Shown: positions 34,010-43,628, counted from the stretch's first letter. The stretch: DNA of 64,000 nucleotides from CAYXLI01 sp964464925 (GCA_964464925.1 CAYXLI010000007.1:194069-258068); one strand, 5' to 3'. Notes: generated by a model from the letters alone, not told the origin. Translations and numbers: made by a program.

Positions 34010-35013
34010 AGAATCCTTTCTCCCTTGTGCTTTCTTGCTTCTGCCATCCGCTGCGTCAGGCGCACTGCATCGGCCGATTGCTGTGGCGGGCACAGTTCCG
34101 GCGTTGCGCCGGCCCGGCAGCAGTCTACAAAGTACTGCAATTCAGCTTCGAACCCGTCGCGCTCCGCGAGTGCAACCGGCCTGGCTTCTCCTGCTTTATC
34201 GTACAGAGTGGTCACATTGGAAAGAGAAGAAAAGTCCATCGTGCCATCCTGCATGACGACCGTGTATTCCATCGAGAAAGGATATGCCTGCGTGTGGTGC
34301 CAGCCGCCCGTGATTACGACCGAGGGAATGGAGTTGTAATGCAGTGTGGCCGTAATTGTATCGATGCCGCCACTCAGATCCTCATAGCCAGTTGCGCACA
34401 CGGCTTCGGGCATCCCGAACAGGTGAATGCACATGTCGGCGTCGTGGATCAACAGATCAAATATGCCGCCTCCGCTTTTCGCCGCATCGGCAAGCCAGCC
34501 ACTCCACGCAGGAGCCGCACAACGCCGCCGGAACACTGCCGATCGAACTTCGCCCAGCTGCCCTCTTGACACCGATTCGTGCAGCGCCTTGTAAGCAGGG
34601 AAAAACCGGAGTACCTGGGCCGCCATCAGCGTTCGCCCGGACTTCTCCGCTTCCTTGACGATCTGGTCTGCAATCTCGCCAGAAAGTGCCATGGGCTTTT
34701 CCACAAGGACGTGTTTGCCCGCGCGCAAGGCATCCATCGCGACAGAAGAGTGCAAATGTGTCGGCAGGCATATGTCGACCGCTTCCACATACGGATCGGC
34801 GAGCACATCCGCCACGGCCCTGTACTTTTTCACGTTTGAGAAGTCGAAGCGCTCTCCTTTCGTGCCGAGATTTCCTTCGATGCTGCTTAGGTCGCCGGAG
34901 AGCTTCTTTTCGTCCGTGCTGCAAACGGCAGCCAATTCCGCACGTTCCACCTTTTGCAGAGCTTTGATGTGCGTGCTACCCATGAAACCCAGTCCAATTA
35001 CAGCGATGCGCAT
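33997..35013 (-). CDS. Gfo/Idh/MocA-family NAD(P)-dependent sugar oxidoreductase
   Basis: 338 residues. The Rossmann domain starts MRIAVIGLGFMGSTHIKALQ and includes the conserved AGKHVLVEKPMALSGEIADQ. The C-terminal domain (GGGIFDLLIHDADMCIHLFG) holds the catalytic D-x-x-x-H motif. It oxidises or reduces a ring carbon of a sugar or cyclitol. First gene of a two-gene operon with the TIM-barrel isomerase. It diverges from the TPR gene across a 67-base gap. Confidence 0.9.
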   Translation of the reverse strand: MRIAVIGLGFMGSTHIKALQKVERAELAAVCSTDEKKLSGDLSSIEGNLGTKGERFDFSNVKKYRAVADVLADPYVEAVDICLPTHLHSSVAMDALRAGKHVLVEKPMALSGEIADQIVKEAEKSGRTLMAAQVLRFFPAYKALHESVSRGQLGEVRSAVFRRRCAAPAWSGWLADAAKSGGGIFDLLIHDADMCIHLFGMPEAVCATGYEDLSGGIDTITATLHYNSIPSVVITGGWHHTQAYPFSMEYTVVMQDGTMDFSSLSNVTTLYDKAGEARPVALAERDGFEAELQYFVDCCRAGATPELCPPQQSADAVRLTQRMAEARKHKGERILCRN

Positions 35014-35067
35014 AAGAAAGGGTTATCGTAACAGACCAGCCGCGGCAATCCGCCACGTTCCTAGCGA

Positions 35068-35073
35068 TATACT
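35068..35073 (+). promoter_or_regulatory. -10 element of the TPR-protein gene
   Basis: TATACT at 35068-35073, seven bases before the GTG at 35081, with no ribosome-binding site between them. This is one of several close -10/start pairs in the window. Confidence 0.45.
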
Positions 35074-35080
35074 GGCCAGC

Positions 35081-36193
35081 GTGTGGCGAGGGACCCTTAT
35101 TCTGTTTTTGGTCGAGGCCCTCCTATTCGCGCAACCCGCTGCCGATACCCTGTTTGAGAAAGCGCGCGCCCTTCAGATGGCAGGGCGGCTGGACGAGGCG
35201 GAATCCTCCTATCGCGAGTATCTAAAGAAATACAGAGCCCGGCCGGAAGTGCTGGCCAACCTGGGAGCACTGCTTGCGCGGCGCGAGAGTTATCCGGAAG
35301 CCATTCGTCTTTACCAACAGGCGCTGCAAGCCGATCCTTCGCTGTACCAGCTTCATCTGAACATCGGCCTCGCCTATCTGAAGCAGGCGCAAGCGGCTCG
35401 CGCCATTACCGAGTTCGATCTGTTCCTGAAGTCTCAGCCGGAAAACGCGCAGGCAAGACAACTGCGGGCACTCGCTCTTCTCGAGACGGAACGGTACCCT
35501 GAAGCGGAGCGGCAATATCGAGCGCTCCTGCCCAGTCAGGATCTGACAGTCAGCCTCGGGCTGGCCACGGCACTCGTCCGTCAGAATAAAGCCGCCGAAG
35601 CGCGAGAGATCCTGGAGCCTGTGCTGGCGCGTGGCGATTCGGCCGAGGTGCAACTCGCCTTCGGGCAGATCCTACTTCAGGAAGGTCGAATCGATGAAGC
35701 GCTCGATACGCTGCGCCGGGCTCAGCAGTTGAACCCGAATTTGCCGCAACTCCGGCTGGCGATCGGGTCCGTCTTCTGGCGCAAGAGGGAGACGGAACCT
35801 GCGCTGGCCGAATGGCGGGCAGAATACGCTGCCCAGCAGGGAAGCTTCGAGGCTGCCTACACGCTGGGCAGCGCGCTTTCGCTGAAAGCGGACTCCCAAA
35901 ACGAAGGCGAAGCGCTTTTACGAAAAGCGACCGCCTTGCGGCCGAAGAACGCAAGAGCAAACTATCAATTGGCTAAACTGTTGTGGCAGAGATCGAAAAG
36001 TGCGGAGGCTCTGACATTCCTACAGCGCGCAACCGAGTCGGACCCGGCGTTCCGCGAAGCCTTCTTCCTGCAGGCGAACGTACTCGCGGCGCTCGGACGG
36101 AAGGCGGAAGCAGCGAAGTACTTCGCCCGGGTAAAGGAATTGTCAGCCAAGGAATTGGAACGGCAACAGGATTTGTTCTCCGAATCGCATTAG
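35081..36193 (+). CDS. Exported tetratricopeptide-repeat protein
   Basis: 370 residues from GTG 35081. A signal peptide (GTLILFLVEALLFAQ) is followed by about nine TPR units, for example ALQMAGRLDEAESSYREYLK, LLARRESYPEAIRLYQQALQ and LLQEGRIDEALDTLRRAQQL. Repeats fill almost the whole chain, so it is probably a scaffold in the periplasm. The next gene, a multihaem cytochrome, begins inside or right after its 3' end in another frame, and TPR plus multihaem cytochrome plus ASPIC/UnbV proteins often occur together in Acidobacteria and Planctomycetes. Confidence 0.82.
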   Translation: MWRGTLILFLVEALLFAQPAADTLFEKARALQMAGRLDEAESSYREYLKKYRARPEVLANLGALLARRESYPEAIRLYQQALQADPSLYQLHLNIGLAYLKQAQAARAITEFDLFLKSQPENAQARQLRALALLETERYPEAERQYRALLPSQDLTVSLGLATALVRQNKAAEAREILEPVLARGDSAEVQLAFGQILLQEGRIDEALDTLRRAQQLNPNLPQLRLAIGSVFWRKRETEPALAEWRAEYAAQQGSFEAAYTLGSALSLKADSQNEGEALLRKATALRPKNARANYQLAKLLWQRSKSAEALTFLQRATESDPAFREAFFLQANVLAALGRKAEAAKYFARVKELSAKELERQQDLFSESH

Positions 36194-37062
36194 TCTCGTG
36201 CTGCGCGTGGGCCGCGGGCACGCAGGATTGCGCGCCTTGCCATCAACAGCGCGTCATCAATCAGGGAAAAACGGCCCATGCTTTAGCGCTGCGTCCCTGG
36301 ACCGGTGAACACTTCACTGGCCGAACCATTCGTGAGAAGGGCGGCACGGAATACACATACTCGGCGGAGGGGGTCACAATTTCCCGCGGTGCAGATTTTG
36401 CGTCTTCGCCCATACGCTGGATGTTCGGCGCTGGTATACAGGCTGTGACTCCGGTTATCGAGAGAGATGGCAACTGGGTGGAGCATAGGGTTTCCTGGTA
36501 CAGACAAGGCGACCGCCTGAGCCTGAGCCCGGGCCACGATGCTGCACCGAGGCTCGATCTTACCGATTCGATCGGCATCGTGCAGACAGGGCGCAACGCA
36601 GCGCGATGCTTCGGCTGCCATACCACGTCAGGCACTCCCGGCGTATATTGCCAGAACTGCCACGGCGACGGCGCCGCGCATCGGGCCTCTCCCTCAGCCA
36701 CCAACATTCAACGGGACCGTTCCGTTCAATTGTGCGCACGCTGCCACCGGTCTCCAGACACCGTCTTCACATCAGCCGCCCCGGAATTGGAGGACGAAAG
36801 GAGCACTCGATTCGCTCCGGTGGGTCTGATGGCCAGCCGCTGCTTCAAGGAAGGAAAGGGACTCACCTGCATTAGCTGCCACGACCCGCATGGCGAGCCT
36901 CGCAAAACCAGCATCGACACAGTCTGCGGAGCCTGCCATTTGACACAGAAGAATCTCAGCAAATGCCCGCGTACACCCGGATGTGCCAGTTGTCATATGC
37001 AATCGGCAACGCCAATCGCGAACCTACGTTTCACGGATCACCGAATTCGAATCTATCCTTGA
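36154..37062 (+). CDS. Seven-haem c-type cytochrome
   Basis: Seven Cys-x-x-Cys-His haem sites are visible: CAPCH, CFGCH, CQNCH, CARCH, CISCH, CGACH and CASCH, with CISCHDPHGEP typical of doubled-CXXCH cytochromes. A hydrophobic export signal (FVLRIALVSCCAWAAG) precedes the first site. The frame has no ATG, GTG or TTG between 35983 and the signal; ATT 36139, ATT 36154 (used here) and ATC 36184 are the only near-cognate options. The true start is therefore uncertain. It overlaps the end of the TPR gene in a different frame. It converges with the CRTAC1-type gene. Confidence 0.75.
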   Translation: MGTATGFVLRIALVSCCAWAAGTQDCAPCHQQRVINQGKTAHALALRPWTGEHFTGRTIREKGGTEYTYSAEGVTISRGADFASSPIRWMFGAGIQAVTPVIERDGNWVEHRVSWYRQGDRLSLSPGHDAAPRLDLTDSIGIVQTGRNAARCFGCHTTSGTPGVYCQNCHGDGAAHRASPSATNIQRDRSVQLCARCHRSPDTVFTSAAPELEDERSTRFAPVGLMASRCFKEGKGLTCISCHDPHGEPRKTSIDTVCGACHLTQKNLSKCPRTPGCASCHMQSATPIANLRFTDHRIRIYP

Positions 37063-37065
37063 GAC

Positions 37066-38748
37066 TCAGCGCAATTGGATCCGCTGCCCAGTCTTCAGAT
37101 TTTTGAGCGTTCGCTTCGTACCATCCGGCAGGCGCACGTTCGCGCTCACTACCGCATCGGCGCCGGTCCCGAAGTGCAGCACGCGTCCGGGCGCGGAATA
37201 AAAACTCGCCTGGCTCAGCACTTCCTGCGCGAAGGTGCGGCCGGATGCGAGGGTGACCGAAACCCTCGTATGAACCGGGGCTTCGAACTCAATCCAGTGA
37301 TTCGTGCCAGGCGTGTCGTTGCGCAGTACGGTCAGTGCCTCGTTGCGGTTCCAGATGATCAGATCGAGATCTCCATCGTTGTCGATATCAACAGCAAGAG
37401 ATCCTCGGCTGGAGTGGCGCGCGTCCAGCGCTTCCCCGCCCAGCGAACCCGGAATCCGCTCGAACTTGCCGTTCCCTAGATTCCGGAACAGGACCGGGGG
37501 CGTCTCGTAGTCCGCCATCTCAGGGTAGACATGTCCCGTGGCAAAAAAAATATCCGGCCACCCATCGTTATCGAAGTCGGCGATCGACGCACCCCAGCCG
37601 ACATAGCGAGTTTCGACTGCAAGCCCCGCTCCAACGGTTACGTCCGTAAACTGCCCCGCGCCGTCATTCCGGTATAAGACCGGGATATCGTCCGCAAAAT
37701 GCGTTTTGAAGATGTCGAGACGTCCATCTCCGTTGTAATCGGCCACCGCGATTCCCATGCCGGCCTGTTCGCGGCCATCCTCGTTCACGGCGATGCCGCG
37801 CTCCAGCGCCTCCTCCGTGAATGTGCCATCGTGGTGATTCCGGAAATACAGGCTCGGGCTGGAGTCGGACGCGATGTAAATATCCGGCCACCCGTCGTCA
37901 TCAAAGTCCGCAGCGACAGCGGTCATGGCGTATGTGCGTTGCGCTTTCAGAATTCCCGCCTCGGCGCTGACGTCGGTGAAATGTCCTTGATCGTTGCGGA
38001 ACAAATAGACGCGCCCGGGCGGCAAACCGCGCGGACCGCACGCGACAGCCATGCCTTTCCACGTGCAGTTGAAATTTGCTCCGGGCTTCGGTGTCTTGCG
38101 CGGATCGAACTGCAAATAGGTGTTGATCAGAAGGTCGAGGTCTCCGTCGTGGTCATAATCCACAAACGTCGCGCCGGCACTCCACAACTTTTCGTTGGAA
38201 AAAAGACCAGCCTCCGCGGTCACGTCCGTGAACGTGCCGTTGCCGTTGTTGCGGTAGAGAATGTTGCGTCCCCACTGGGTCACGAAAAGGTCGTCGAAGC
38301 CGTCCCCGTTGTAATCGCCCACCGCGACTCCCATGCCCCACCCGCTGCTGTCGACACCCGCTGCCTTGCTGACATCGGTAAAGGTGCCGTCGTGGTTGTT
38401 ATGGTATAGCCGGTGGTGCGCACTGGAGGGGGGGTCGGTCCAGCGAGTGCCGCCAACAACGAAGATATCCATCCAACCGTCGCGATCATAATCGATTGCG
38501 GCCAAGCCTCCGCCTGATGCTTCCACAAGGTAGTCGATATGATCCACTCCGCCGTAAATGGTGGACACACGGAAGCCGGCCTTCGCGGAAATATCGGTGA
38601 AGCGGGAGAGCCAGGGCTTACCGGAGAACTTGTTGGGAGCAGCGGGCCGGACCCCGCGCGTGGCAATGCCCTGAGGCCAGAGAGGGATCAATAAAAGCAA
38701 AAGGGCCGGCACAAGCCAGCCCTTTTGCCACGTAACGGCCCTGCGCAC
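37066..38748 (-). CDS. CRTAC1-type protein: FG-GAP/VCBS repeats with ASPIC/UnbV domain
   Basis: 560 residues from GTG 38748, eight bases beyond the receptor stop. After a membrane/signal segment (GWLVPALLLLLIPLWPQG) come seven calcium-binding repeat cores of the D-x-D/N-x-D-G-x-x-D type, including DYDRDGWMDIFV, DYNGDGFDDLFV, DYDHDGDLDLLI, DFDDDGWPDIYI, DYNGDGRLDIFK, DFDNDGWPDIFF and DIDNDGDLDLII. The C-terminus (THWIEFE-like, then YSAPGRVLHFGTGADAVVS) is the ASPIC/UnbV domain. It is a secreted or surface beta-propeller, probably co-transcribed with the TonB receptor. Confidence 0.88.
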   Translation of the reverse strand: MRRAVTWQKGWLVPALLLLLIPLWPQGIATRGVRPAAPNKFSGKPWLSRFTDISAKAGFRVSTIYGGVDHIDYLVEASGGGLAAIDYDRDGWMDIFVVGGTRWTDPPSSAHHRLYHNNHDGTFTDVSKAAGVDSSGWGMGVAVGDYNGDGFDDLFVTQWGRNILYRNNGNGTFTDVTAEAGLFSNEKLWSAGATFVDYDHDGDLDLLINTYLQFDPRKTPKPGANFNCTWKGMAVACGPRGLPPGRVYLFRNDQGHFTDVSAEAGILKAQRTYAMTAVAADFDDDGWPDIYIASDSSPSLYFRNHHDGTFTEEALERGIAVNEDGREQAGMGIAVADYNGDGRLDIFKTHFADDIPVLYRNDGAGQFTDVTVGAGLAVETRYVGWGASIADFDNDGWPDIFFATGHVYPEMADYETPPVLFRNLGNGKFERIPGSLGGEALDARHSSRGSLAVDIDNDGDLDLIIWNRNEALTVLRNDTPGTNHWIEFEAPVHTRVSVTLASGRTFAQEVLSQASFYSAPGRVLHFGTGADAVVSANVRLPDGTKRTLKNLKTGQRIQLR

Positions 38749-38755
38749 TGCTACA

Positions 38756-41700
38756 TCAGAAGTAGAATTTCGCAGCAAGCTGCATGAACCTCGGGTCGCG
38801 CACGGAGTTGATCGCACCGAAGCCGTACCGGCCGCCACCGCCGCCCAGCGAGGTCGGCAGGTTGGTGATCGCACCCGTCTTCGGATCGAACTGCACCGTA
38901 CGATTGAAATCGGAGAACTGCGTGTGGTTAAACGCGTTGAACGCTTCAGCGCGCAGCTGCAGCCGCATATGCTCGGTGAAGTTGATGTTCTTGAACAGCG
39001 AGATGTCCCAGTTGTTGATACCGGGACGGCGCACTACATAACGAGCCGACTCGATACCAGCCGAGCCGACGCTCGGTGCCTTGAACACGCTTGTATCCAC
39101 CCAGGCGTCGATCTGCTTCTTCGCTCCCGGATCGCCAGTGAGGACGACTCGCGGCGCGACGCTTTCGGACCCTGTGTAAACACGATTCAACTCACCACCG
39201 ATGCCGGTGAACGCGACACTGATGTTGCCCGGGAACCCGCCTTGGAAGGTCGTGATTCCTGAGAGCTGCCAGCCGTTTGCGATCACCCGGCCGAACTTGT
39301 TGTCCAGGAAGTTGCCGCCGCGGGCCGCCTTCGGCAGGTCGTAGACGTAGTTCAGCACCAGCATGTGCGGCACGTCGTAATCAAGGTAGCCGTAGTTCGC
39401 CTTCTTGTAATTGAAAGGATGCAAGTCATCCTGATCGCCGTTCGCAATACCCAACGCCTTGGACCAGGTGTAGGCGGCACCGAATTGCAGGCCGTTGCGG
39501 AAGTTGCGCGTGAGATTCACTTGGAGCGAGTTGTAATTCGACACGGCTCCGAAGAAATTCACTACCGCATTGCCATAGCCCAGGTAGGGACGATAGAGCA
39601 AAGCGTTCTTGGTCGTGCGCCCGTCGAACGTGGGTTTCGCAACCGTCGGATCCTGGTTCTGCGGTAACCACGCCGACCCTAATGGAAGCGCGTTCTCATT
39701 AATGCGTCCCAGCAGGTGCCGTCCGATATTGCCCACATAGGCAACGTCCAGCAGCAGGCCGCCAGCGAGTTCGCGTTGAATGCTGACGTTGTAGCTGTAC
39801 GTTGTGGGCACATGTCCGTCGATGGCGAAGCCGCGAACGTCGGCGGGGAAGAAGGTCCCCTGCAGATTCCCGATCTGGCTCAGGTTGCCATAGTAGAAGG
39901 TCGGCCGCTGAGTGGAGGGGGGATTCGGCAGCATGTCGAATACGGGGTTGCCCTGGAAGCGGTCATACAGCACTGCACCGCCCGCGCGCAAGACCGTCTT
40001 AGGCGCAAACTGCCAGGCAATTCCGAGCCGGGGAGCATAATGGATCCCACGATCGTTAATCAATCCTTTGGGGTAACCATTCTGGCCCGCCAGCCCCATG
40101 CCGTTCGCATATAGCCCGTTGACGAATCCCTGACCGTTGTTGACGATCGAACCAACCAGCGCCGGAGGTGTCGTCGCTCCGGTCAGCGGATTGATGCCGA
40201 CGCTGGCCCCATTCACAACAGCCGGTTGAACCAGCACAGCCCGCTTGGAGTTGTCGTAAAGCGCGGGATTGAACGAACTGGTCTGGAGCGCGGCGTCATA
40301 CTGCGGCTGAATCCAGTAGAAGCGCATCCCGTAGTCGATGGAGAGCTTCGAGGTAGCGCGCCAGCTGTCCTGTACATACCATTCCACGTTCCAGCTGCGG
40401 TATTGACCGTTCAGCACCACGTTCGATTGCGCCAGCCTCTGGAAGTTGCCAAGCAGAGCATTGGAGAATGCCCAGTTGGTGTCGCCCGGATTCTGGGTAT
40501 CGCGATCGAACCAGATATCGCCATTCACGCTGGTAAACGCCGTCTGGTCTTTCTGGCTCTTGTGGAGATAGATACCAGCCTTGAAAGTGTGGGTTCCCAG
40601 GATTTTGGCGGTGTTGTCTGTAATATCCCAGGTGTGATTGAAGTTGCGGAACGGCGTACCGTTGAAGCCGCTCGTCGGTGCGTTCGGAACTCCGCCGTAG
40701 CGCCAGTTCTGCACCAGGCCCGCCGTATCTGCCTTCGGGTACGGCATCGTGTAGCTCAGGCCGAGTTTGTCCCGCTTCCACGCATTGTCGACCGGATCGA
40801 TGTTTAAAACGTTCTTCGAGGAACCGAAGATGAACTCGTTCGTGAGCGTGGGGTTGATCACCGTGGTCAGGTTGGTGATCGCGCTCCATCCCGGATTGCC
40901 GAAGTTCATCGGGCCGAGCGGGATGTTGTAGTCGGCATTCCACTGCCCATAAGCCATGTCGCGGCTGCTGACCGTGTACATGTAGCGCGAATAGAGGCGC
41001 CATTTCTCATTGATGTTGTAGTCGCCGCGGAACAGGTTCTCGCGCCGCGGAGCCTTATCGGAAACCTGAGTCTGATAGTTGAACTGGTTGTCACTTGCGT
41101 TCGGCAGCGGATAGAACTTCAAGATCTTCTGGCCGTCGGGATTGATGCGATTGGCCGGGATGATGTTGCCCGGGAAGCAGCCCGGACCGCCGGTGTTTAC
41201 TCCGCACGGCAGGCCTGACAGCGGATCGCGAATGTAAACCGGCCGGCCGTCGCCTTCCCTGGTCTGGGAGAAATCACCTTCGCGCTGAGCCGCAGTCGGA
41301 ACAGTCACGTTCCGCAGCGAGTTCGCCGCCAACTGATTCTGCCATTCCATGCTGACGAAGAAGAACAGCTTGTCGCGGTTTCTGTTCAGACCTGTGCCCG
41401 GAATCAGTACCGGTCCGCCGGCGTTGAAACCCGCGTAGTTATACCGGTACAAGTTGCGCGGGCGCGCCAAACCGTTCGACTGCGGCTGCTGGTTGTTCAG
41501 CCAGTTGTTCGCATTCAGTCCTTCATGGCGATGGAAGAGATATCCAGTGCCGTGAAAGTCGCGCGTGCCCGATTTCGTGATGACATTGATCTGCGCCCCG
41601 GACGAGCGGCCAAATTCCGCTGGAGGTGCGTTGGTGAGCACCTTGAATTCGGCGATCTGATCCATGTTCATGGTTGCCAGTACGCCGCCGTTCGAGCCGG

Positions 41701-42298
41701 TATCGATGTTCGTCACACCGTCGACGGTCAGGTTGTTCGCGTTATTGCGATTCCCGTTGACGGCCCCGCCGACGCCGCCATTCTGGACTACGCCCGGAAT
41801 TGTTTTTGTGAGTTGGAGAAAGTCGCGCGTCAGCAACGCGAGGTTCACCACCTGATTTGTATTGAGTACACCCGCGCGGTCAGCACCTTCCGTACGGATC
41901 GCTTCGGCCTGTGCTTCCACTATGATTGTTTCGTTCGTGCCGCCGACCTCGAGTTCGATTTGGCCGAGATCGATGCGGTCGTTGGCGGACACGTTTACCT
42001 CTTTGCGCTCATAACGCTTGAAACCGGGTGCTTCGATCGTGATGCTATAAAGCGACGGCTTCAGAGGGTTGAAGAAGAAAACTCCGTTACTGTTCGAAGT
42101 TGCTTCGCGGATGTCGCCCTGAGCGACATCGACGAGCCTCACTTTGGCGTTCGGAATAACCCCGCCCTGTTTGTCATGTACCGTGCCCCCTACCGAGCCC
42201 GATACTTGTTGCCCCCACACCTGAGAACCTGCCAGGAGGAGAGTGGTCCCCAAAACCACTGCTCGCACTTGCGAGACAGCTCTATGCAAACGCTGCAT
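38756..42298 (-). CDS. TonB-dependent receptor with N-terminal carboxypeptidase-regulatory domain (Oar-like)
   Basis: 1180 residues. A signal peptide (TTLLLAGSQVWGQQ) leads into a CarboxypepD-reg domain (residues ~33-115: VSGSVGGTVHDKQGGVIPNA), a plug (~125-260: VNLALLTRDFLQLTKTIPGV, GSNGGVLATMNMDQIAEFKV, INVITKSGTRDFHGTGYLFH) and a large beta-barrel ending LAAKFYF. Such Oar-like receptors import large oligomers or act in surface sensing. A strong GGAGG precedes the ATG, with a hairpin and a possible promoter upstream. The CRTAC1 gene follows directly. Confidence 0.93.
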   Translation of the reverse strand: MQRLHRAVSQVRAVVLGTTLLLAGSQVWGQQVSGSVGGTVHDKQGGVIPNAKVRLVDVAQGDIREATSNSNGVFFFNPLKPSLYSITIEAPGFKRYERKEVNVSANDRIDLGQIELEVGGTNETIIVEAQAEAIRTEGADRAGVLNTNQVVNLALLTRDFLQLTKTIPGVVQNGGVGGAVNGNRNNANNLTVDGVTNIDTGSNGGVLATMNMDQIAEFKVLTNAPPAEFGRSSGAQINVITKSGTRDFHGTGYLFHRHEGLNANNWLNNQQPQSNGLARPRNLYRYNYAGFNAGGPVLIPGTGLNRNRDKLFFFVSMEWQNQLAANSLRNVTVPTAAQREGDFSQTREGDGRPVYIRDPLSGLPCGVNTGGPGCFPGNIIPANRINPDGQKILKFYPLPNASDNQFNYQTQVSDKAPRRENLFRGDYNINEKWRLYSRYMYTVSSRDMAYGQWNADYNIPLGPMNFGNPGWSAITNLTTVINPTLTNEFIFGSSKNVLNIDPVDNAWKRDKLGLSYTMPYPKADTAGLVQNWRYGGVPNAPTSGFNGTPFRNFNHTWDITDNTAKILGTHTFKAGIYLHKSQKDQTAFTSVNGDIWFDRDTQNPGDTNWAFSNALLGNFQRLAQSNVVLNGQYRSWNVEWYVQDSWRATSKLSIDYGMRFYWIQPQYDAALQTSSFNPALYDNSKRAVLVQPAVVNGASVGINPLTGATTPPALVGSIVNNGQGFVNGLYANGMGLAGQNGYPKGLINDRGIHYAPRLGIAWQFAPKTVLRAGGAVLYDRFQGNPVFDMLPNPPSTQRPTFYYGNLSQIGNLQGTFFPADVRGFAIDGHVPTTYSYNVSIQRELAGGLLLDVAYVGNIGRHLLGRINENALPLGSAWLPQNQDPTVAKPTFDGRTTKNALLYRPYLGYGNAVVNFFGAVSNYNSLQVNLTRNFRNGLQFGAAYTWSKALGIANGDQDDLHPFNYKKANYGYLDYDVPHMLVLNYVYDLPKAARGGNFLDNKFGRVIANGWQLSGITTFQGGFPGNISVAFTGIGGELNRVYTGSESVAPRVVLTGDPGAKKQIDAWVDTSVFKAPSVGSAGIESARYVVRRPGINNWDISLFKNINFTEHMRLQLRAEAFNAFNHTQFSDFNRTVQFDPKTGAITNLPTSLGGGGGRYGFGAINSVRDPRFMQLAAKFYF

Positions 42299-42313
42299 TA
42301 GAAACCTCCATCG

Positions 42314-42336
42314 TCAGGGGTCCTGTTTGCCCCTGA
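42314..42336. promoter_or_regulatory. Hairpin in the 5' leader of the TonB receptor gene
   Basis: A seven-base inverted repeat, TCAGGGG (42314-42320) and CCCCTGA (42330-42336), encloses a nine-base loop about 16 bases before the receptor ATG. On the minus strand a TATGCT (42353-42348) lies just upstream of it. The hairpin may affect translation or mRNA stability; it could also be chance. Confidence 0.35.
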
Positions 42337-42408
42337 AGATTGGCAAGAGCATATCAAATTCGAAACGGGTTTGTAAGCGCTAGCAAAGAAATTTGAGAAA
42401 GGAATTTG

Positions 42409-43533
42409 TCAGCTACAGATCTCCTCCACCAGAGCGTGGATCGCATCGGGAGGGATATAGAAATGCGGACTCACCCGCACCCAGCCCTGCCGGGGCGCGG
42501 CGATGAATCCTTTGTCCTTCAACCTGGAAACGATCAGCCGCGAGTCAACGCCCTCCTTCCGGAAGCTCACGATACCGGCTCCATTATTGGGCGTACGCGT
42601 CCCGAGCACTTCGAATCCCTTCGCCCGAACTCCTTCGTAGACCTCGTCGGCCAGCGCCTGCACCTGTGGTCCGATAACCTCCGGTCCAACTGAGTTTACA
42701 AAGTCGAGCGCAGCGCGCAGCCCGAAACATCCGATCGTGTTCAGCGTGCCGCACTCGTATCGGCCCGCATCGGGACGCAGAGTCATATCCCGGGATGAGT
42801 AGTCGTTGTAACCGGCTACGTTCGTCCACCCGAACTCCACCGGCTTGATCTCATCCTGCAAGTCCCGCCGCACATAGAGGATGCCGCAGCCTTCCGGACC
42901 GAGCAGCCATTTATGCCCGTCGGCGGAAAGCGCGTCTATCCTGGCTGTCCGCACATCCACGGGAAACGCGCCCAAGCCCTGAATCGCATCCACGAAGAAG
43001 AAGCACCCGTGGCGGTGGCAAATTTCTCCAATTGCGTTCAAGTCCGCCCGGAACCCACTCAGGTATTGCACATAGCTGATGGCTAGCAGCCGCGCACCCT
43101 TCGTAGCCCGGTCAATCGCCTCCAAGGATGCCGTACAGGAAAGCCAGACAACCTCAATTCCGCGTCCTTCTAACTGCTTCCAGACGTAATAGTTGGCAGG
43201 AAATTCCTCATGAAATGCTACAACCTTATCTCCTGCCCTCCAATCGATCCCCATGGCCACGGTTGCGATGCCTTCGGAAGTGTTCTTCACGATCGCAATC
43301 TCGCTCCGATCGGAGTGGATCAGTGTTGCCGCTGCGTCCCGGACGCCCTCGTAGGCATCCAACCACTGGCTATAGTGCAGGGACCCATAGAGACAAGCAT
43401 CGTCAGCCAGGTTTTTCATCGCATCGGCCGCCGCTCTACAAAGCGGGGCAACGCCGGCATGATTCAGATAAACAAGCTGATCGAGGACGGGAAACTGATC
43501 CCGGTATTGCGTGCTTAAGATTTCGTAACGCAT
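42409..43533 (-). CDS. Class V aminotransferase (cysteine desulfurase-like)
   Basis: 374-residue PLP enzyme. It begins YRDQFPVLDQLVYLNHAGVAP and carries IVKNTSEGIATVAMGIDW, VDAIQGLGAFPVDVRTARID and the PLP lysine motif SADGHKWLLGPEG. The C-terminus has RYECGTLNTIGCFGLRAAL and GWVRVSPHFYIPPDAIHALV. Similar proteins include isopenicillin-N epimerase-like and selenocysteine lyase-like members; the exact substrate is unclear. A conserved flexible Cys loop of true IscS was not identified. It stands alone on its strand and diverges from the M48 gene. Confidence 0.85.
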   Translation of the reverse strand: MRYEILSTQYRDQFPVLDQLVYLNHAGVAPLCRAAADAMKNLADDACLYGSLHYSQWLDAYEGVRDAAATLIHSDRSEIAIVKNTSEGIATVAMGIDWRAGDKVVAFHEEFPANYYVWKQLEGRGIEVVWLSCTASLEAIDRATKGARLLAISYVQYLSGFRADLNAIGEICHRHGCFFFVDAIQGLGAFPVDVRTARIDALSADGHKWLLGPEGCGILYVRRDLQDEIKPVEFGWTNVAGYNDYSSRDMTLRPDAGRYECGTLNTIGCFGLRAALDFVNSVGPEVIGPQVQALADEVYEGVRAKGFEVLGTRTPNNGAGIVSFRKEGVDSRLIVSRLKDKGFIAAPRQGWVRVSPHFYIPPDAIHALVEEICS

Positions 43534-43628
43534 CTTCCCGACTATACGTTAAACAGTTAGGCCCCCGCCTGTCAGATCTTTGGGTCTATACTGAAGTTGG
43601 CAGCACTACTGGCACTTAGGAGTTCTGG

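Noticed and set aside
41525..42301. 258-residue plus-strand open frame antisense to the TonB receptor gene
   Set aside because: It lies wholly inside a well-supported receptor gene on the other strand, has no domain or signal, and no ribosome-binding site. High GC gives long antisense frames.
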